64,000 nt of DNA, from positions 1,165,300-1,229,299 of the forward strand of contig OX639990.1 of the NCBI GenBank assembly GCA_951828535.1. The letters are read 5' to 3'. The translations under genes were made by a program, and so were the position numbers. Positions 1-9,664 of the stretch are shown piece after piece (positions within the stretch are counted from its first letter, which is position 1; the number at the start of each line of letters is the position of its first letter). This DNA comes from an uncultured Candidatus Entotheonella sp. (lineage in GTDB: Bacteria > Tectomicrobia > Entotheonellia > Entotheonellales > Entotheonellaceae). The notes under the pieces were generated by a model. It was not told the DNA's origin. It saw nothing but the letters and a program-made list of their open reading frames with translations, and did no database searches.

Positions 1-2
1 TG

Positions 3-794
3 TTGAACCGCGCCGAGCGCCTGCGCTGGATTCAGGCCCCAGCGGCGGCACCGCCCGCCGGGTATTACACGCCGGAACTCATCGACAACGACGTGGTGGT
101 CACCAACCAACGCGAAATATACAACGACCATATCGGCGCCCATATCATGGCCTTTGTGCTGGGCTTCGCGCGCGGCCTGCATCACTACCTGCCGAGCCAG
201 CTTCTGCGGCAATGGCGCCCGCGTGGCGAGCACGACATCATCCACCTGTCGGAAGCCACCGCCCTCATCGTCGGCGTCGGCGGCATCGGCAGCGAAACAG
301 CTCGGCTCTGCGCCGCTTTCGGAATGACCGTGCTCGGCGTCGACGCCCGACGCCCCGAGGCGCCGCCGAGCATGAAAGAACTGCAGCGCCCCGACGCCTT
401 GCATGAGATGCTGCCGCAGGCTGATTTCGTCATCCTCACCGTTCCGCACACCCCCGAGACCGAAGGCTTGATGGGCAAGGCCGAGTTTCGCGCCATGCGC
501 AAGTCCGCCTTTCTCATCAATATCGGGCGCGGCGCCTGCGTGAAGCTCGACGAATTGGTCGCGGCGCTGCGCGGCGGCGAAATCGCTGGCGCCGGTTTGG
601 ACGTGTTCGAGATCGAGCCCCTGCCGCCGGAGCACGCCCTATGGAACACGCCGGGCGTGCTGCTGACGCCGCACGTGGCCGGCATCGGTCCGTACCTGCA
701 GGAACGCCGCACCGAGTTGCTGCTCGACAATTGCCAGCGCTTCAACGAGGGTCGCCCGCTGCGCAACGTCGTGGAAAAAAACCGCTGGTTTTGA
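3..794 (+). CDS. D-2-hydroxyacid dehydrogenase, 5' end cut by window edge
   Basis: NAD(P)-dependent cytosolic oxidoreductase that interconverts 2-hydroxy and 2-oxo acids. The visible 263 residues hold the Rossmann nucleotide-binding domain (GVGGIG near residue 92, followed by an acidic residue after the second strand) and all three catalytic signatures of the family: Arg in INIGRG, Glu in FEIEPLP and His in TPHVAG. Family members are usually 310-340 residues, so about 60 N-terminal residues lie upstream of the window; the first readable TTG codon is probably internal. The methyltransferase gene follows after 13 bp on the same strand, so the two may be co-transcribed. The substrate cannot be read from the sequence. 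Confidence 0.9.
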   Translation: MNRAERLRWIQAPAAAPPAGYYTPELIDNDVVVTNQREIYNDHIGAHIMAFVLGFARGLHHYLPSQLLRQWRPRGEHDIIHLSEATALIVGVGGIGSETARLCAAFGMTVLGVDARRPEAPPSMKELQRPDALHEMLPQADFVILTVPHTPETEGLMGKAEFRAMRKSAFLINIGRGACVKLDELVAALRGGEIAGAGLDVFEIEPLPPEHALWNTPGVLLTPHVAGIGPYLQERRTELLLDNCQRFNEGRPLRNVVEKNRWF

Positions 795-807
795 TCGGCG
801 CCCAGGT

Positions 808-1443
808 ATGAACGAACCTCTCTTCCAACCGGACGATTTTGCTCGCCTGGACGACAGCCCGGACGACCTCTTCTACGGCGAGCCGCGCAAGGTGGTACAC
901 ATCGACGCGGCCGCCTGCGCGGCCGTGGCGGATTTCCTGCACGATGCCGTGCCACCCGAGGCCGAGGTGCTCGACCTGCTCAGCAGTTGGCGCTCGCACT
1001 GGCCGCCTGAGTTGGCCAAGCGCCGCCTGGCCGGCCTGGGCCTCAACGCCGAGGAAATGGCCGACAACCCGGACCTGGACGACATCGTGGTGCACGACGT
1101 CAACGCCGTGCCCCGGCTGCCGTTCGGCGACGCCAGTTTCGACGCCGCGATCATCACTGTGTCGATCCAGTACCTCACCCAGCCAGTGGCCGTGTTCCGT
1201 GACGTGCATCGCGTCCTGCGGGCGGGCGGCCTGTTCGCCGTCATCTATTCCAACCGCATGTTTCCCACCAAGGCGGTGGCCATCTGGCGACGGCTCAACA
1301 ACCGCCAGCACGGCGACCTGATCGCCGCGTACTTCAGAGAGGCCGGTGGGTTCGTCGACCTTGAAGCCCGCGACTGTTCGCCACCCTTCCCGCCAGGCAG
1401 CGACCCGCTATACGTCGTCATGGCCCGCAAAGCGCTGTCCTGA
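808..1443 (+). CDS. SAM-dependent methyltransferase (class I, type 11-like)
   Basis: A 211-residue cytosolic protein with the C-terminal half of a class I methyltransferase fold. VLDLLS near residue 52 is motif I, where S-adenosylmethionine binds. LPFGDASFD near residue 107 is the typical post-motif II segment, followed by VFRDVHRVLRAGG, the usual helix before strand 5. Motif I lacks the classic GxGxG (it reads LLSSWRSHWP), as in several UbiE/Type-11-like relatives. It follows the dehydrogenase by 13 bp. The start ATG has only a weak ribosome-binding sequence. The methyl acceptor is unknown. Confidence 0.8.
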   Translation: MNEPLFQPDDFARLDDSPDDLFYGEPRKVVHIDAAACAAVADFLHDAVPPEAEVLDLLSSWRSHWPPELAKRRLAGLGLNAEEMADNPDLDDIVVHDVNAVPRLPFGDASFDAAIITVSIQYLTQPVAVFRDVHRVLRAGGLFAVIYSNRMFPTKAVAIWRRLNNRQHGDLIAAYFREAGGFVDLEARDCSPPFPPGSDPLYVVMARKALS

Positions 1444-1552
1444 AGATGGGTGGACGGGATGCAGTGTTGAGCAAGGCGCAGGAACCCGGTCTTGGGTAAT
1501 GCGGGCGAACGTGGGTGAGCGAGGCGGCACCTTGCCGGGTGTCTAAGACCGG

Positions 1553-2809
1553 CTACGCCGCCGCGCCCGTCAGTTTCTTCTTGGGGATGTCCTTCGTCGG
1601 GTCGAAGAAAGGCACCCGCACCACTTCGGCGTCCACAATGCCGTCCTTGGGGAGCTGTACATTGACCTGCGTCCCCTGCCGCCAGTGGGTGCTGGGCATG
1701 ACGGCCAGAGCGATGTTCGACTCCAGGCTGGGGGACCAGAAGGCGCTGGTGACGTAACCCACGTCGGCGCTGGAGTCCCTGTCCTTGACCAGGTAGAAGT
1801 CTTCGTTGTACCAGACGATCGGTTCACCGCCGACCCTGAGGCCGACGAGCCGCTGCTCGACCCCTTCCGCCTTGATCCGGGCCAACGCGTCCTTGCCGAT
1901 GTAGTCGCCCTTGTCGAAATCCACCTGCCAGCCGAGCCGCACCTCGAAGGGGTTGTTCTCAATGTCCATGTCCTGTCCGTAGGAGAGGATGCCGGCCTCC
2001 AGCCGTCGGACGTGGCTGGGGGCGATGACGCCCAGGTTGAATTCCTCGCCCTGCACCAGGATATGCGGCCAGACATCGTCCGCATGGAGCATCGCGTCGT
2101 GCAGGTATATCTCGAAGCCGACCTCGGCGGAGAACCCTGTGCGCGAGACCGTGACCGGATGGCCGTTCAGCGTGTCGTGAATCAGCCCGTAGTAGGGAAT
2201 GTCTCGGATGTGGGAGCCGAATAGTTTCTCCATGAGCGGCACCGACTTGGGGCCCTGGATTTGCACAGGGGACACGTCGATCTCGTGGATGTCGACGTTG
2301 AACCTGCCGGTAGAGTTGACGCCCTGCGCCCACAGAAGGAGGTCCGAGTCGGAGATGCTGAACCAGAACTCGTCGTCGGCCACGCGCAGCAGCACCGGAT
2401 CGTTGATGATGCCGCCGTACTGATTGCACAGGATGACGTAGCGGGCCTGCATCGTCGGCACCCGGGTGTGGACGTTGCGGGTAATCAGATAGTCCACGAA
2501 GTCCGCGGCGTCCGGGCCCTTGACCTGGATCTGGCGCTCGACCGCCACGTCCCACATGCTGACATGCTCGGTGAGAGTCTTGTACTCCGCCATCAGCCCG
2601 CCGTCCTCCGGCCTGACGTAGGCCCTCGGATGGTAGACGTGGTTGTACGTCGTATAGGCCCAGCAGCCGGCGGCCTTCGACAGGTGCCACCAGGGGGACT
2701 TTCTGACCCGCGTGGAGATCAGCATCCGGGCATCGCTATTGCCGCTCTGTCGCAGGTTGATCGGCAGGATACGCTTCTTTAGACCGTCGATGATCAAGGT
2801 CTGCGCCAT
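1553..2809 (-). CDS. GcvT/DmdA-family tetrahydrofolate-dependent demethylase
   Basis: A 418-residue protein of the aminomethyltransferase (glycine-cleavage T) superfamily, which transfers a one-carbon group from substrate to tetrahydrofolate. Segments such as HVSMWDVAVERQ, NDPVLLRV, SISDSD and IQGPKS closely resemble, from memory, the DMSP demethylase (DmdA) branch rather than classical GcvT; length also fits that branch. The start is supported by GGAGG 8 nt upstream of ATG. It stands alone on the minus strand, downstream of the lipoprotein pair. DmdA and non-DmdA relatives are hard to separate without a tree, so the substrate (DMSP, a methylamine or another donor) is open. Confidence 0.85.
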   Translation of the reverse strand: MAQTLIIDGLKKRILPINLRQSGNSDARMLISTRVRKSPWWHLSKAAGCWAYTTYNHVYHPRAYVRPEDGGLMAEYKTLTEHVSMWDVAVERQIQVKGPDAADFVDYLITRNVHTRVPTMQARYVILCNQYGGIINDPVLLRVADDEFWFSISDSDLLLWAQGVNSTGRFNVDIHEIDVSPVQIQGPKSVPLMEKLFGSHIRDIPYYGLIHDTLNGHPVTVSRTGFSAEVGFEIYLHDAMLHADDVWPHILVQGEEFNLGVIAPSHVRRLEAGILSYGQDMDIENNPFEVRLGWQVDFDKGDYIGKDALARIKAEGVEQRLVGLRVGGEPIVWYNEDFYLVKDRDSSADVGYVTSAFWSPSLESNIALAVMPSTHWRQGTQVNVQLPKDGIVDAEVVRVPFFDPTKDIPKKKLTGAAA

Positions 2810-2879
2810 CTGAGAAACCTCCGCATATTCGGCTCTGTGGTGGTGTCCTGCGATTATCCCCGCCCGCCTAAGGACTCTC

Positions 2880-4940
2880 TTAGTCCAATGTAGCCGATAA
2901 ACCAGCCCCTTCGGCGGCGGCTATGGCCATTTTGGCAACGAGCGCACCGTGTAGGTCAAGGAGTCGTCCGATTTGTGCGGCGGCGGCCTTTGTGAGACCT
3001 ACATGCTGGGCTTCTAGCATGCTTTTCGAGGCTTTGGCTTCCCCTAACTTCTTCTTTGCCATTTCAACATCTTGCCGAAGTGCCAGCAGTTTGGCCCTTT
3101 CATCTTCGAGGGATTCCAGATCCTGTGACTGTTGTTCCAAGGCAACTGAGAGAACATTGGAGGTGCTAGTGATCTGACCATTCAATGCGCCGATTCTCTC
3201 ATTGTACGTCGCAATCTGTGACTCGTTCGTGTTTGGGAGTGGGCCTTCGCCCTCACCGTTCTTACGTACGGGCGAAGCTCCGCTACCATCAGAAGCTCGT
3301 AAGGCTTCTCGAGTCTCAACGGCATGGTCTCTCTGTTGTACCAGTTGGGAGAGCTGCCCCCGAAGTTCTTTAATGTTTCCATCCCTTTCTGAAATTCTAG
3401 TTTCCAAGTCGTTGGAAACCTTGACCTCAGCATCAAGATTGGAATTTGCCATTCGGTACGCGCCCTTAAGGCCGACATCAGTATCTCCGTCCCCTTCGAT
3501 CTCTGTGGTGAGATCGCCGATTTCCTTTTCCAATTCCGCTTTTCGCTCGTTCTGATCGTCACCGACTCTCTTGATCAAACGAGCGGTTTCCAGACGCAAG
3601 GCCATCAGACGTTCCTCCGTTTCCTTGGCACGGCCGCCGCTGGTTGAGCCAAGCGCGATCTGGTTCGCAAAATTGAGTGCTTTCTTCGCCTCGGGAAGCC
3701 CACTACCCTTACCTGCAAGTTCGACCGTGGCCTTGACTGCAGCCAAGCCAAGGTCCTTGTAAGCTTTGAGCAGTTCTCCCGGACTGTTATCGAAACTTTT
3801 CAGGTTCCAATTGCCAACATCATCCTTCACCAAAGCCATGGAAACATCACCCTGCCCAGCGGCGAATACCGTGTTGATACGAGACCAATAATTGTCGGAA
3901 ACGAGGTGTTCGACCATGCGAATCCGTTCGGCGGCTGTTGTCCCTCGGCCAATTTGTACGGCCGCCTTGGTCCAGTCATACAGGTTTAAGTATGCAGTAG
4001 GCGAGCTGTCCCGCAGATAGGTACTGTTCGGCAACTGTTCACGTAGGACTGCCATTCCTTGAGCACCGGATGACTGTTTAAGGAGTGCGTCAGCGCGCGA
4101 AGTGATCTGGTTGCCGTACTCCGCCGCGAACTGAGCGAAATTGGCCATCTCAATGCGGAGCCTCGTGCTGCGGGGGCTCGTCGCGACATGTTCGGCTGCC
4201 CAGTAAGCCGCACGCCGTTTAAGATACGATCCGTAGACAGAGATATTTCCCAATTCGAGTGCGCATCTCGTCGAATCTTTTGTGTTTTCCGGTGCGCCGA
4301 ATCCGCAAATCGTCAAAAGGTTTGAAACGGAGTTTTTATGTTGGGCCATCTTGTTTTGCGATCGTTTCGAAGTGCACGACTGTCGTTTCGTCGTGCATGG
4401 CTGCGCTGATAAGACCCCTGCGACATTCTCATGGTGTTCAAGACCATGTTTTATGTCGCGAACCAAATGCCTAAGCGCATTGCATTCTTGCGGCCAGTCC
4501 TCGGACTTGGCAGGGTCTTTATCCTTGTTTTTGTCATCTTTGTTCGGTTCGAATTTAAACTCGATTGGGTTGCACTTAAGATGGCCATCTGTGATCTCGA
4601 TTCTGTCATGAATAGTGCTATAATCCGGATTACACCGGTTCCCCGTATTGCAACCCATCCGGATCCGCGAGTAGTTCATGTTGCCAAGCAGGATATCCAT
4701 GGCTCGCCGGGAATCATTGATAATGCCTCCTAATTCGCCGAGCTGGATTGCGGGCTCCTTGGACAATGGCCCTTTGTAAACCTCGACCTGGACTCGTATA
4801 GCGGCAGACTGGTCAAGGAAGCCGATCTGAGCGTTTCGTTTTCGCTCTGGGTCAATGCCCGCGCAACCCAGCAGCATGGCAAAGAGAAACAAAGAGACGA
4901 GTGGAAGCACATGGTGACGGAAGGATCGCCTATCTCTCAT
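2880..4940 (-). CDS. Predicted lipoprotein with long coiled coil, unknown function
   Basis: I do not recognise this protein (about 686 residues). It begins with a positively charged, then hydrophobic segment ending in a lipobox (LLGCAG), so it should be lipid-anchored in the envelope. The last 250 residues are rich in Glu, Lys, Leu and Gln in heptad-like spacing (region with EKEIGDL and LESLEDERAKLLAL), suggesting a coiled coil. The middle holds several cysteines. The chosen ATG overlaps the upstream stop codon as ATGA and has GGAGGA 6 nt upstream; an ATG nine codons earlier lacks this. Codon use is clearly AT-richer than in the flanking genes, a sign of acquisition. It forms a translationally coupled pair with the upstream lipoprotein. 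Confidence 0.7.
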   Translation of the reverse strand: MRDRRSFRHHVLPLVSLFLFAMLLGCAGIDPERKRNAQIGFLDQSAAIRVQVEVYKGPLSKEPAIQLGELGGIINDSRRAMDILLGNMNYSRIRMGCNTGNRCNPDYSTIHDRIEITDGHLKCNPIEFKFEPNKDDKNKDKDPAKSEDWPQECNALRHLVRDIKHGLEHHENVAGVLSAQPCTTKRQSCTSKRSQNKMAQHKNSVSNLLTICGFGAPENTKDSTRCALELGNISVYGSYLKRRAAYWAAEHVATSPRSTRLRIEMANFAQFAAEYGNQITSRADALLKQSSGAQGMAVLREQLPNSTYLRDSSPTAYLNLYDWTKAAVQIGRGTTAAERIRMVEHLVSDNYWSRINTVFAAGQGDVSMALVKDDVGNWNLKSFDNSPGELLKAYKDLGLAAVKATVELAGKGSGLPEAKKALNFANQIALGSTSGGRAKETEERLMALRLETARLIKRVGDDQNERKAELEKEIGDLTTEIEGDGDTDVGLKGAYRMANSNLDAEVKVSNDLETRISERDGNIKELRGQLSQLVQQRDHAVETREALRASDGSGASPVRKNGEGEGPLPNTNESQIATYNERIGALNGQITSTSNVLSVALEQQSQDLESLEDERAKLLALRQDVEMAKKKLGEAKASKSMLEAQHVGLTKAAAAQIGRLLDLHGALVAKMAIAAAEGAGLSATLD

Positions 4941-6325
4941 TTCGTTTCCTCCCCATTTTCTCCGCATATCATCCCGATCTGCTCTTTGTTTTCGAGAAGT
5001 TTCTTGCAGACCAACCTAGCGAGTATGTCTGGGGTTGTCTGTGGATTAACACGCTGAGCGTCAAGGTCGCGCCCTGCTTCGGACAGTCTCTTCTGCTCCA
5101 ACACGATAGGCAACAATTCCGCAGAGGGTCTGTCGCGGGCACTCAGAACACGGTTCGATAGGTCCTTAAGCGTCGAAATCAGAGGCTGGGCACTCGCCGA
5201 CATGGCCAGCAGCAATCGCTCGTCCTGATCAAAGGTCCGCCAGCCCTCCGGACCGAGCACTTGGAAGCCGCGACGGACAGGGGCATTTTCTGGACAATGA
5301 ATGTCCGGCGGCGGCCCCCCCAGCGCGAATATCGCCTGCAAACTCGACTCGCTTTGCATTAGTTGGTCGGACGAAGACTCTATCAATTTGTCGATCGAGT
5401 TTTTATTGGGTCCAGTAACCCCCATAGGCCGTATCGTGAACGGTTCGAGCAGTTGCATGGCCTCTTGTGGAAGCTCTGTACTACGGACGGCATTGCTAAT
5501 GGTCGCCACCACCGCACGCTCCACAAATCCTGGCCGCCCGGGATCGGAGGCGTCCAAAGTGGCAGGAGGTGTTCCGTATCCCGCGTCCACAATAGCGTCG
5601 ATATCCTTTGCTCTAGCTTCTGGAATAGCGGCCGCCAAAACTTGCCTTATCTCGTCTTTCATAAGCATGGATTTGTCTTCTTCGGACAGCGGCGTCCCTG
5701 AGGTTGGATCGGACTGGAAGTCGTCGTCAATTGGACCGCTGCTGGTCCTTGCAAGCTCCTCGATTTTGCTTTGCAGCCCCGTCTCAAGGGTCCTCAAAGC
5801 ACCGCCCACCGCGCTTCGCGACACACCTCCGTCAGATTCCCCCTCCTTTCGAATTTCCGAGTGGAGGGCCAATAAGTCTTTGACATCTCTCTTGAGGGCA
5901 GCCCGCTTGGCATCCGCGGCGACCTCTCGCGGAGAAATGACCCGAACTCGCCGTGACTCGGGATCATATTCGACCTTTGCTCCGAATGGATCTAACTCCC
6001 AGGCTTTCAGAGTTCCAGATTCAAACTTTATATCGGAAAGGAGGGTATTCGCCTTTCCGGTCATGCGAAACCGGTATAAAGAATCCGTCAAAGGAACAAC
6101 AACGTCCTCGAATTCTTGGTTTTTTAATTTCTTGGCCACGCAATAATCGAAAACCCGAAAGTAATAAGTCGTCCTAAACGCAACATCCTTGTCAATATGA
6201 AATGGATCCGCGCCTTCTCCGACTGTCGCGCTTGGCGGACGGGCGCAGCCAGCGAGTAGAACCATGACCACAATAAGCAAGGCATAAATACTGCAAGCTG
6301 GGGGGACTCCTCGACACGAATCCAT
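4937..6325 (-). CDS. Predicted lipoprotein, first gene of the pair, unknown function
   Basis: Unrecognised protein of about 462 residues. A hydrophobic stretch ending in the lipobox LLAGC marks it as a lipoprotein. The N-terminal third contains a probable beta-rich segment with FRTTYYFRVFDYC; the rest is charged and predicted largely helical, with many Glu, Asp, Arg and Lys. I prefer the ATG at 6325 because GGAGGG lies 9 nt before it; two ATGs further upstream (6334 and beyond) are too close to, or before, this site. The gene shares the lower GC of its partner and ends in a 4-bp ATGA overlap with it, so both proteins are probably made together and may form one envelope complex. Confidence 0.65.
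   Translation of the reverse strand: MDSCRGVPPACSIYALLIVVMVLLAGCARPPSATVGEGADPFHIDKDVAFRTTYYFRVFDYCVAKKLKNQEFEDVVVPLTDSLYRFRMTGKANTLLSDIKFESGTLKAWELDPFGAKVEYDPESRRVRVISPREVAADAKRAALKRDVKDLLALHSEIRKEGESDGGVSRSAVGGALRTLETGLQSKIEELARTSSGPIDDDFQSDPTSGTPLSEEDKSMLMKDEIRQVLAAAIPEARAKDIDAIVDAGYGTPPATLDASDPGRPGFVERAVVATISNAVRSTELPQEAMQLLEPFTIRPMGVTGPNKNSIDKLIESSSDQLMQSESSLQAIFALGGPPPDIHCPENAPVRRGFQVLGPEGWRTFDQDERLLLAMSASAQPLISTLKDLSNRVLSARDRPSAELLPIVLEQKRLSEAGRDLDAQRVNPQTTPDILARLVCKKLLENKEQIGMICGENGEETK
4947..4952 (-). promoter_or_regulatory. Ribosome-binding site deciding the second lipoprotein start
   Basis: GGAGGA on the minus strand, 6 nt before the ATG at 4940 and inside the end of the preceding gene. 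With the ATGA stop/start overlap it indicates translational coupling of the two lipoproteins. Confidence 0.65.
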
Positions 6326-6946
6326 TATTTCCATCCCTCCAAAATGAAAGGCCATGCAGCAGCCCAAAAAAGCTCCATCTCCCGGTAGCGGCGTCAGATC
6401 ATCTCAGCGGGCCTGGAGGCATTGACAAAAGCGTCGGGTCGTTATGGTGTTCTTCAAAACACCTCGAATCCAGAAAAGGAGAACATCATACGACGACTCG
6501 GTCGGTCTGCACACCTTAGCTTGTGTCAATTCCGGATGCCAAGCCTTACATCAAAGCGTGCACGGCAAAATCCATCTTGAGGCAGGTGTTGCCATTGTTG
6601 GCTACAGGCAGAGCAACGCCAGCGTGGTGGAGAGTCACAACGCTACCAGTCGTATTATCCGTCACAAGGTGCGCCAAAACGTTGCCTTTTTCCAGCGCGT
6701 CTCGTTATCACCGCTGGATGAGTTGTCTGTCGGTGCGGCTGTAGGCTTCTGCCGGTCTCGTGGCAGTTTTGCAGTTCAGGGAGCTGAAGCCGATTCTCGC
6801 TCGTAGTCCGCCGACGGCAACAGGTCTGACTGATAACCTATGCTCCATTCGGCATCGGCTATTGACCCAGGGGACGGGAAGAGATAAACGCAAACCACAA
6901 CCGGCTCCGTATCAACTCGATGATTCGGAAAATATCCGCAATGGAC
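6326..6946. other. Gene-poor stretch upstream of the lipoprotein pair
   Basis: About 620 bp without a convincing gene. A minus-strand reading frame ending in a stop at 6548-6546 has protein-like composition for about 55 codons but no good start and is preceded by two stops, so it may be a decayed gene end. The promoter of the lipoprotein operon must lie in the left part, but I see no clear -35/-10 pair. Confidence 0.4.
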
Positions 6947-9415
6947 TCACGCCTTCATCTTTCGGCCGCTCGGATCGTACAGCGGCTCCTTTGCAACCGT
7001 GGCCTGAAGGCGCTCCCCGAAGTATATGACGTCGACGTGCGTTCCAACCTCGGCATAGCTCGTCGGCAGATAGCCATAGACGATGCCGCGGCCGATCGAG
7101 TGGCCGTAGTTGGCGCTTGTCACGTAACCCAGCACGCGATTACCGTCCATGACCGGTTCCTTGCCCATGACCACAGCGTCAGGGGCGTCCAGGGTCATGC
7201 AGCACAGCTTGCGCTTTTGGCCCTGCGCTCGCCTTTCCCTCAGCTGGTCCCTACCGACGAAATCCCCTTTCTGCATGCGCACCGCGAACCCGAGGCCCGC
7301 CTCGTAAGGATCGTATTCCGTGTGGATGTCGACGCCCCACAGCCGGTAGCCCATTTCAAGCCGCAGCGAGTCGAACGCACCGCCGCCCGCGGCGATGACG
7401 CCGAGCGGCAGACCCGCTTCCCAAAGGGTGTCCCACAGCCGCAGACCCTGTTCGGTCGGAGCGTAAATCTCCCAGCCAAGCTCGCCCACGTACGAAATGC
7501 GAAGCGCGAGCGCGGGGACTTCGGCAATCATGATGGGCTTCGCGGTCAGGTACGGAAATCCCGCGTCTGAAACGTCAGACTCGCAGACCCGGCTCAGCAG
7601 TTGGCGCGCCCTCGGTCCCCACAGGCCGACGCAGCATCGCCCCGACGAGACGTCGGCCACGCTGACCGAGCCATCGTCCGGCAGATGTGATCGGATCCAG
7701 TCCAGATCGTGCAATCCCATAGCGCCGCCGGTGACGACCATGAAGCGCTCCTCACCAAGCCGCGTTACCGTCAGATCGCACTTGATGCCGCCCTGGGGCG
7801 TCAGCATGGAGGTGTAGGTAACCGTTCCGACCGGCTTGTTCATCTGGTTGGCGGCGAGGCGCTGCAGGGCGGCCAGGGCGCCGCGACCCGCAAGCTCGAA
7901 TTTGGCGAAGGGCGTCATGTCGAACATCGCCACGCGCTCGCGGGTCGCGACGTGCTCTGCCGCCACCGTCGGCGACCACTCCCGGGCCTCCCAACCAGCC
8001 CGCGACGCGCCCGCGACGTCCAGGGCGTCCAGCAGGCCCGCGTTGGCGTCATACCACTGCGGGCGCTCCCATCCGGCGTTCTCGAAGAAGACGCCGCGCA
8101 GTTCCTTCTGTCGGGCGTGGAACGGCGTCAGCCGCAGGTTCCGTGGGTTGTCCATCTGCTGACGCGGGTGGATGATGTCGTACACCTCGCGGTACTGCTG
8201 CGCGGCGCGGGCGCGGACGTAGCTGCGGCTGAGGGCGTGTGGATAGAAACGGCGGATGTCGCACTCCCGAAGGTCAAGGGTCGACTCGCCGTTCACGATC
8301 CACTCGGCGACCGCCCTGCCGACGCCGCCGGCGTGGGTAATCCAGACCGCCTGCGCCGACCAGAACCCCTTGACCTGGGGCGACTCGCCGAGAACCGGAA
8401 ATCCGTCCGTGGTGAACGAGAACAGGCCGTTGAACTTACGCGTCAGCCCGACGCCTTTGAGAGCGGGTAGAACGTCGCCCGCAGCCGTCATCGACGCTTC
8501 GAAGTGGGACGGCGTGAACGGCATCTCCGCCGGGGCGACCGGTGCCTCCTCGTGGCTGAGGATGTCGGCGGCATCCAGCAGCAGGGGTTCGTGCCGGTAG
8601 GAGCCGATGCCGATGGCCTCACCGACCTGCCGGAAGTACGTAGCCGCATCCTGGTGACGCAGAATCGGCAGCGAAATCTCCTCCGTCGCGCCGGCCAACT
8701 CCGGCAAGGGGTTGGTAACGGCGTAGAGGTGCTGCATCGGCGACAGCGGGATGGGCACCCCCGCCCGTCCGCCGACCTCTGGCGCCCAGATGCCAGCAGC
8801 GGCCACCACCAAGTCCGCTTCGATTTCCCCCTGCGTGGTGTGGACCGCCGAAATCCGACCGTTGTCCACCCCGAAACCGGTGACCGCGACGCCGCCGTGG
8901 AACGCCGCACCGTTGCGCTCCGCCTCACGCGCCATCGCCTCTGCCGGCCTGACTGCTTTTGTTTGAATATCGGAGGGAACGTGCAGCGCGCCCAGGATGC
9001 GGTCGGACAACATGGGGAACAGGCCACACGCCTCGGCGGGGCTGAGCAGGTGGGCCTCTACGCCCCAACTCAAGCCGTACCCGGCCTTGCGCTTCAGGTC
9101 GGTGAGTCTCTCGGGCGTCCACGCCACCTCCAGGCTCCCCACTGTCTTGGCGCAAGGCGCACCCTCGAGTTCCATCTCCGACCATAGCTGCGCCGTGTAC
9201 TTGGCGAACGCCGTCATGGTCTTCGACGGGTTGATCTGAAAGACGAGACCCGGCGCGTGAGTGGTGGAGCCGCCCGTCTCGAACAGCGGGCCTTGCTCAA
9301 CGACGACGATGTCCCGCCAGCCGAGCTTCGTCAGGTGGTACGCCACGCTGCAGCCGACGATCCCGGCGCCGATGATGACCGCCCTGGCGCGTTTCTGTAT
9401 CGCGATTTCGGACAT
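6947..9415 (-). CDS. Dimethylglycine/sarcosine dehydrogenase-like FAD oxidoreductase
   Basis: An 822-residue flavoenzyme with the two-part layout of dimethylglycine and sarcosine dehydrogenases: an N-terminal FAD-binding DAO domain (GAGIVG near residue 17) and a C-terminal GcvT-like tetrahydrofolate domain from about residue 430. The segment GSTTHAPG carries the His at the position that binds FAD covalently in characterised relatives. The reaction would be oxidative N-demethylation, with formaldehyde captured by tetrahydrofolate and electrons passed to electron-transfer flavoprotein. A fused ETF is encoded at 53453-55243. The start has only a weak ribosome-binding site. Exact substrate (dimethylglycine, sarcosine or another N-methyl compound) is not fixed by the sequence. 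Confidence 0.88.
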   Translation of the reverse strand: MSEIAIQKRARAVIIGAGIVGCSVAYHLTKLGWRDIVVVEQGPLFETGGSTTHAPGLVFQINPSKTMTAFAKYTAQLWSEMELEGAPCAKTVGSLEVAWTPERLTDLKRKAGYGLSWGVEAHLLSPAEACGLFPMLSDRILGALHVPSDIQTKAVRPAEAMAREAERNGAAFHGGVAVTGFGVDNGRISAVHTTQGEIEADLVVAAAGIWAPEVGGRAGVPIPLSPMQHLYAVTNPLPELAGATEEISLPILRHQDAATYFRQVGEAIGIGSYRHEPLLLDAADILSHEEAPVAPAEMPFTPSHFEASMTAAGDVLPALKGVGLTRKFNGLFSFTTDGFPVLGESPQVKGFWSAQAVWITHAGGVGRAVAEWIVNGESTLDLRECDIRRFYPHALSRSYVRARAAQQYREVYDIIHPRQQMDNPRNLRLTPFHARQKELRGVFFENAGWERPQWYDANAGLLDALDVAGASRAGWEAREWSPTVAAEHVATRERVAMFDMTPFAKFELAGRGALAALQRLAANQMNKPVGTVTYTSMLTPQGGIKCDLTVTRLGEERFMVVTGGAMGLHDLDWIRSHLPDDGSVSVADVSSGRCCVGLWGPRARQLLSRVCESDVSDAGFPYLTAKPIMIAEVPALALRISYVGELGWEIYAPTEQGLRLWDTLWEAGLPLGVIAAGGGAFDSLRLEMGYRLWGVDIHTEYDPYEAGLGFAVRMQKGDFVGRDQLRERRAQGQKRKLCCMTLDAPDAVVMGKEPVMDGNRVLGYVTSANYGHSIGRGIVYGYLPTSYAEVGTHVDVIYFGERLQATVAKEPLYDPSGRKMKA

Positions 9416-9664
9416 ATCTCGCAGTCTTCTCCACTCAGGCGCAAGGCTGATCCAATGCGCTGTTGCCGCGCCGCGGGCGGATTATGGAAGAGTCTGCTGC
9501 AAAAGTCATCAGGCGGCGATTTCCGAAGACTTCCTCGGTCCTGCACCGCCGCCGCCCGCAACCCCCGCTCGCCGGTTGACAGGCAACCCCAGGCTCCCTA
9601 TGCTTGCCCCTCATTGACCCCTTTCCGCCAGACGAAAACCCGCATTTCACTTGAGGAGAGCGAC

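Noticed and set aside
6546-6720. Protein-like minus-strand reading frame in the gene-poor stretch
   Set aside because: It has no good start codon, is preceded by tandem stops and matches no family I can name; kept only as a possible gene remnant.
6444-6806. 120-codon plus-strand frame in the same stretch
   Set aside because: No ribosome-binding site, atypical composition and overlap with the frame on the other strand.
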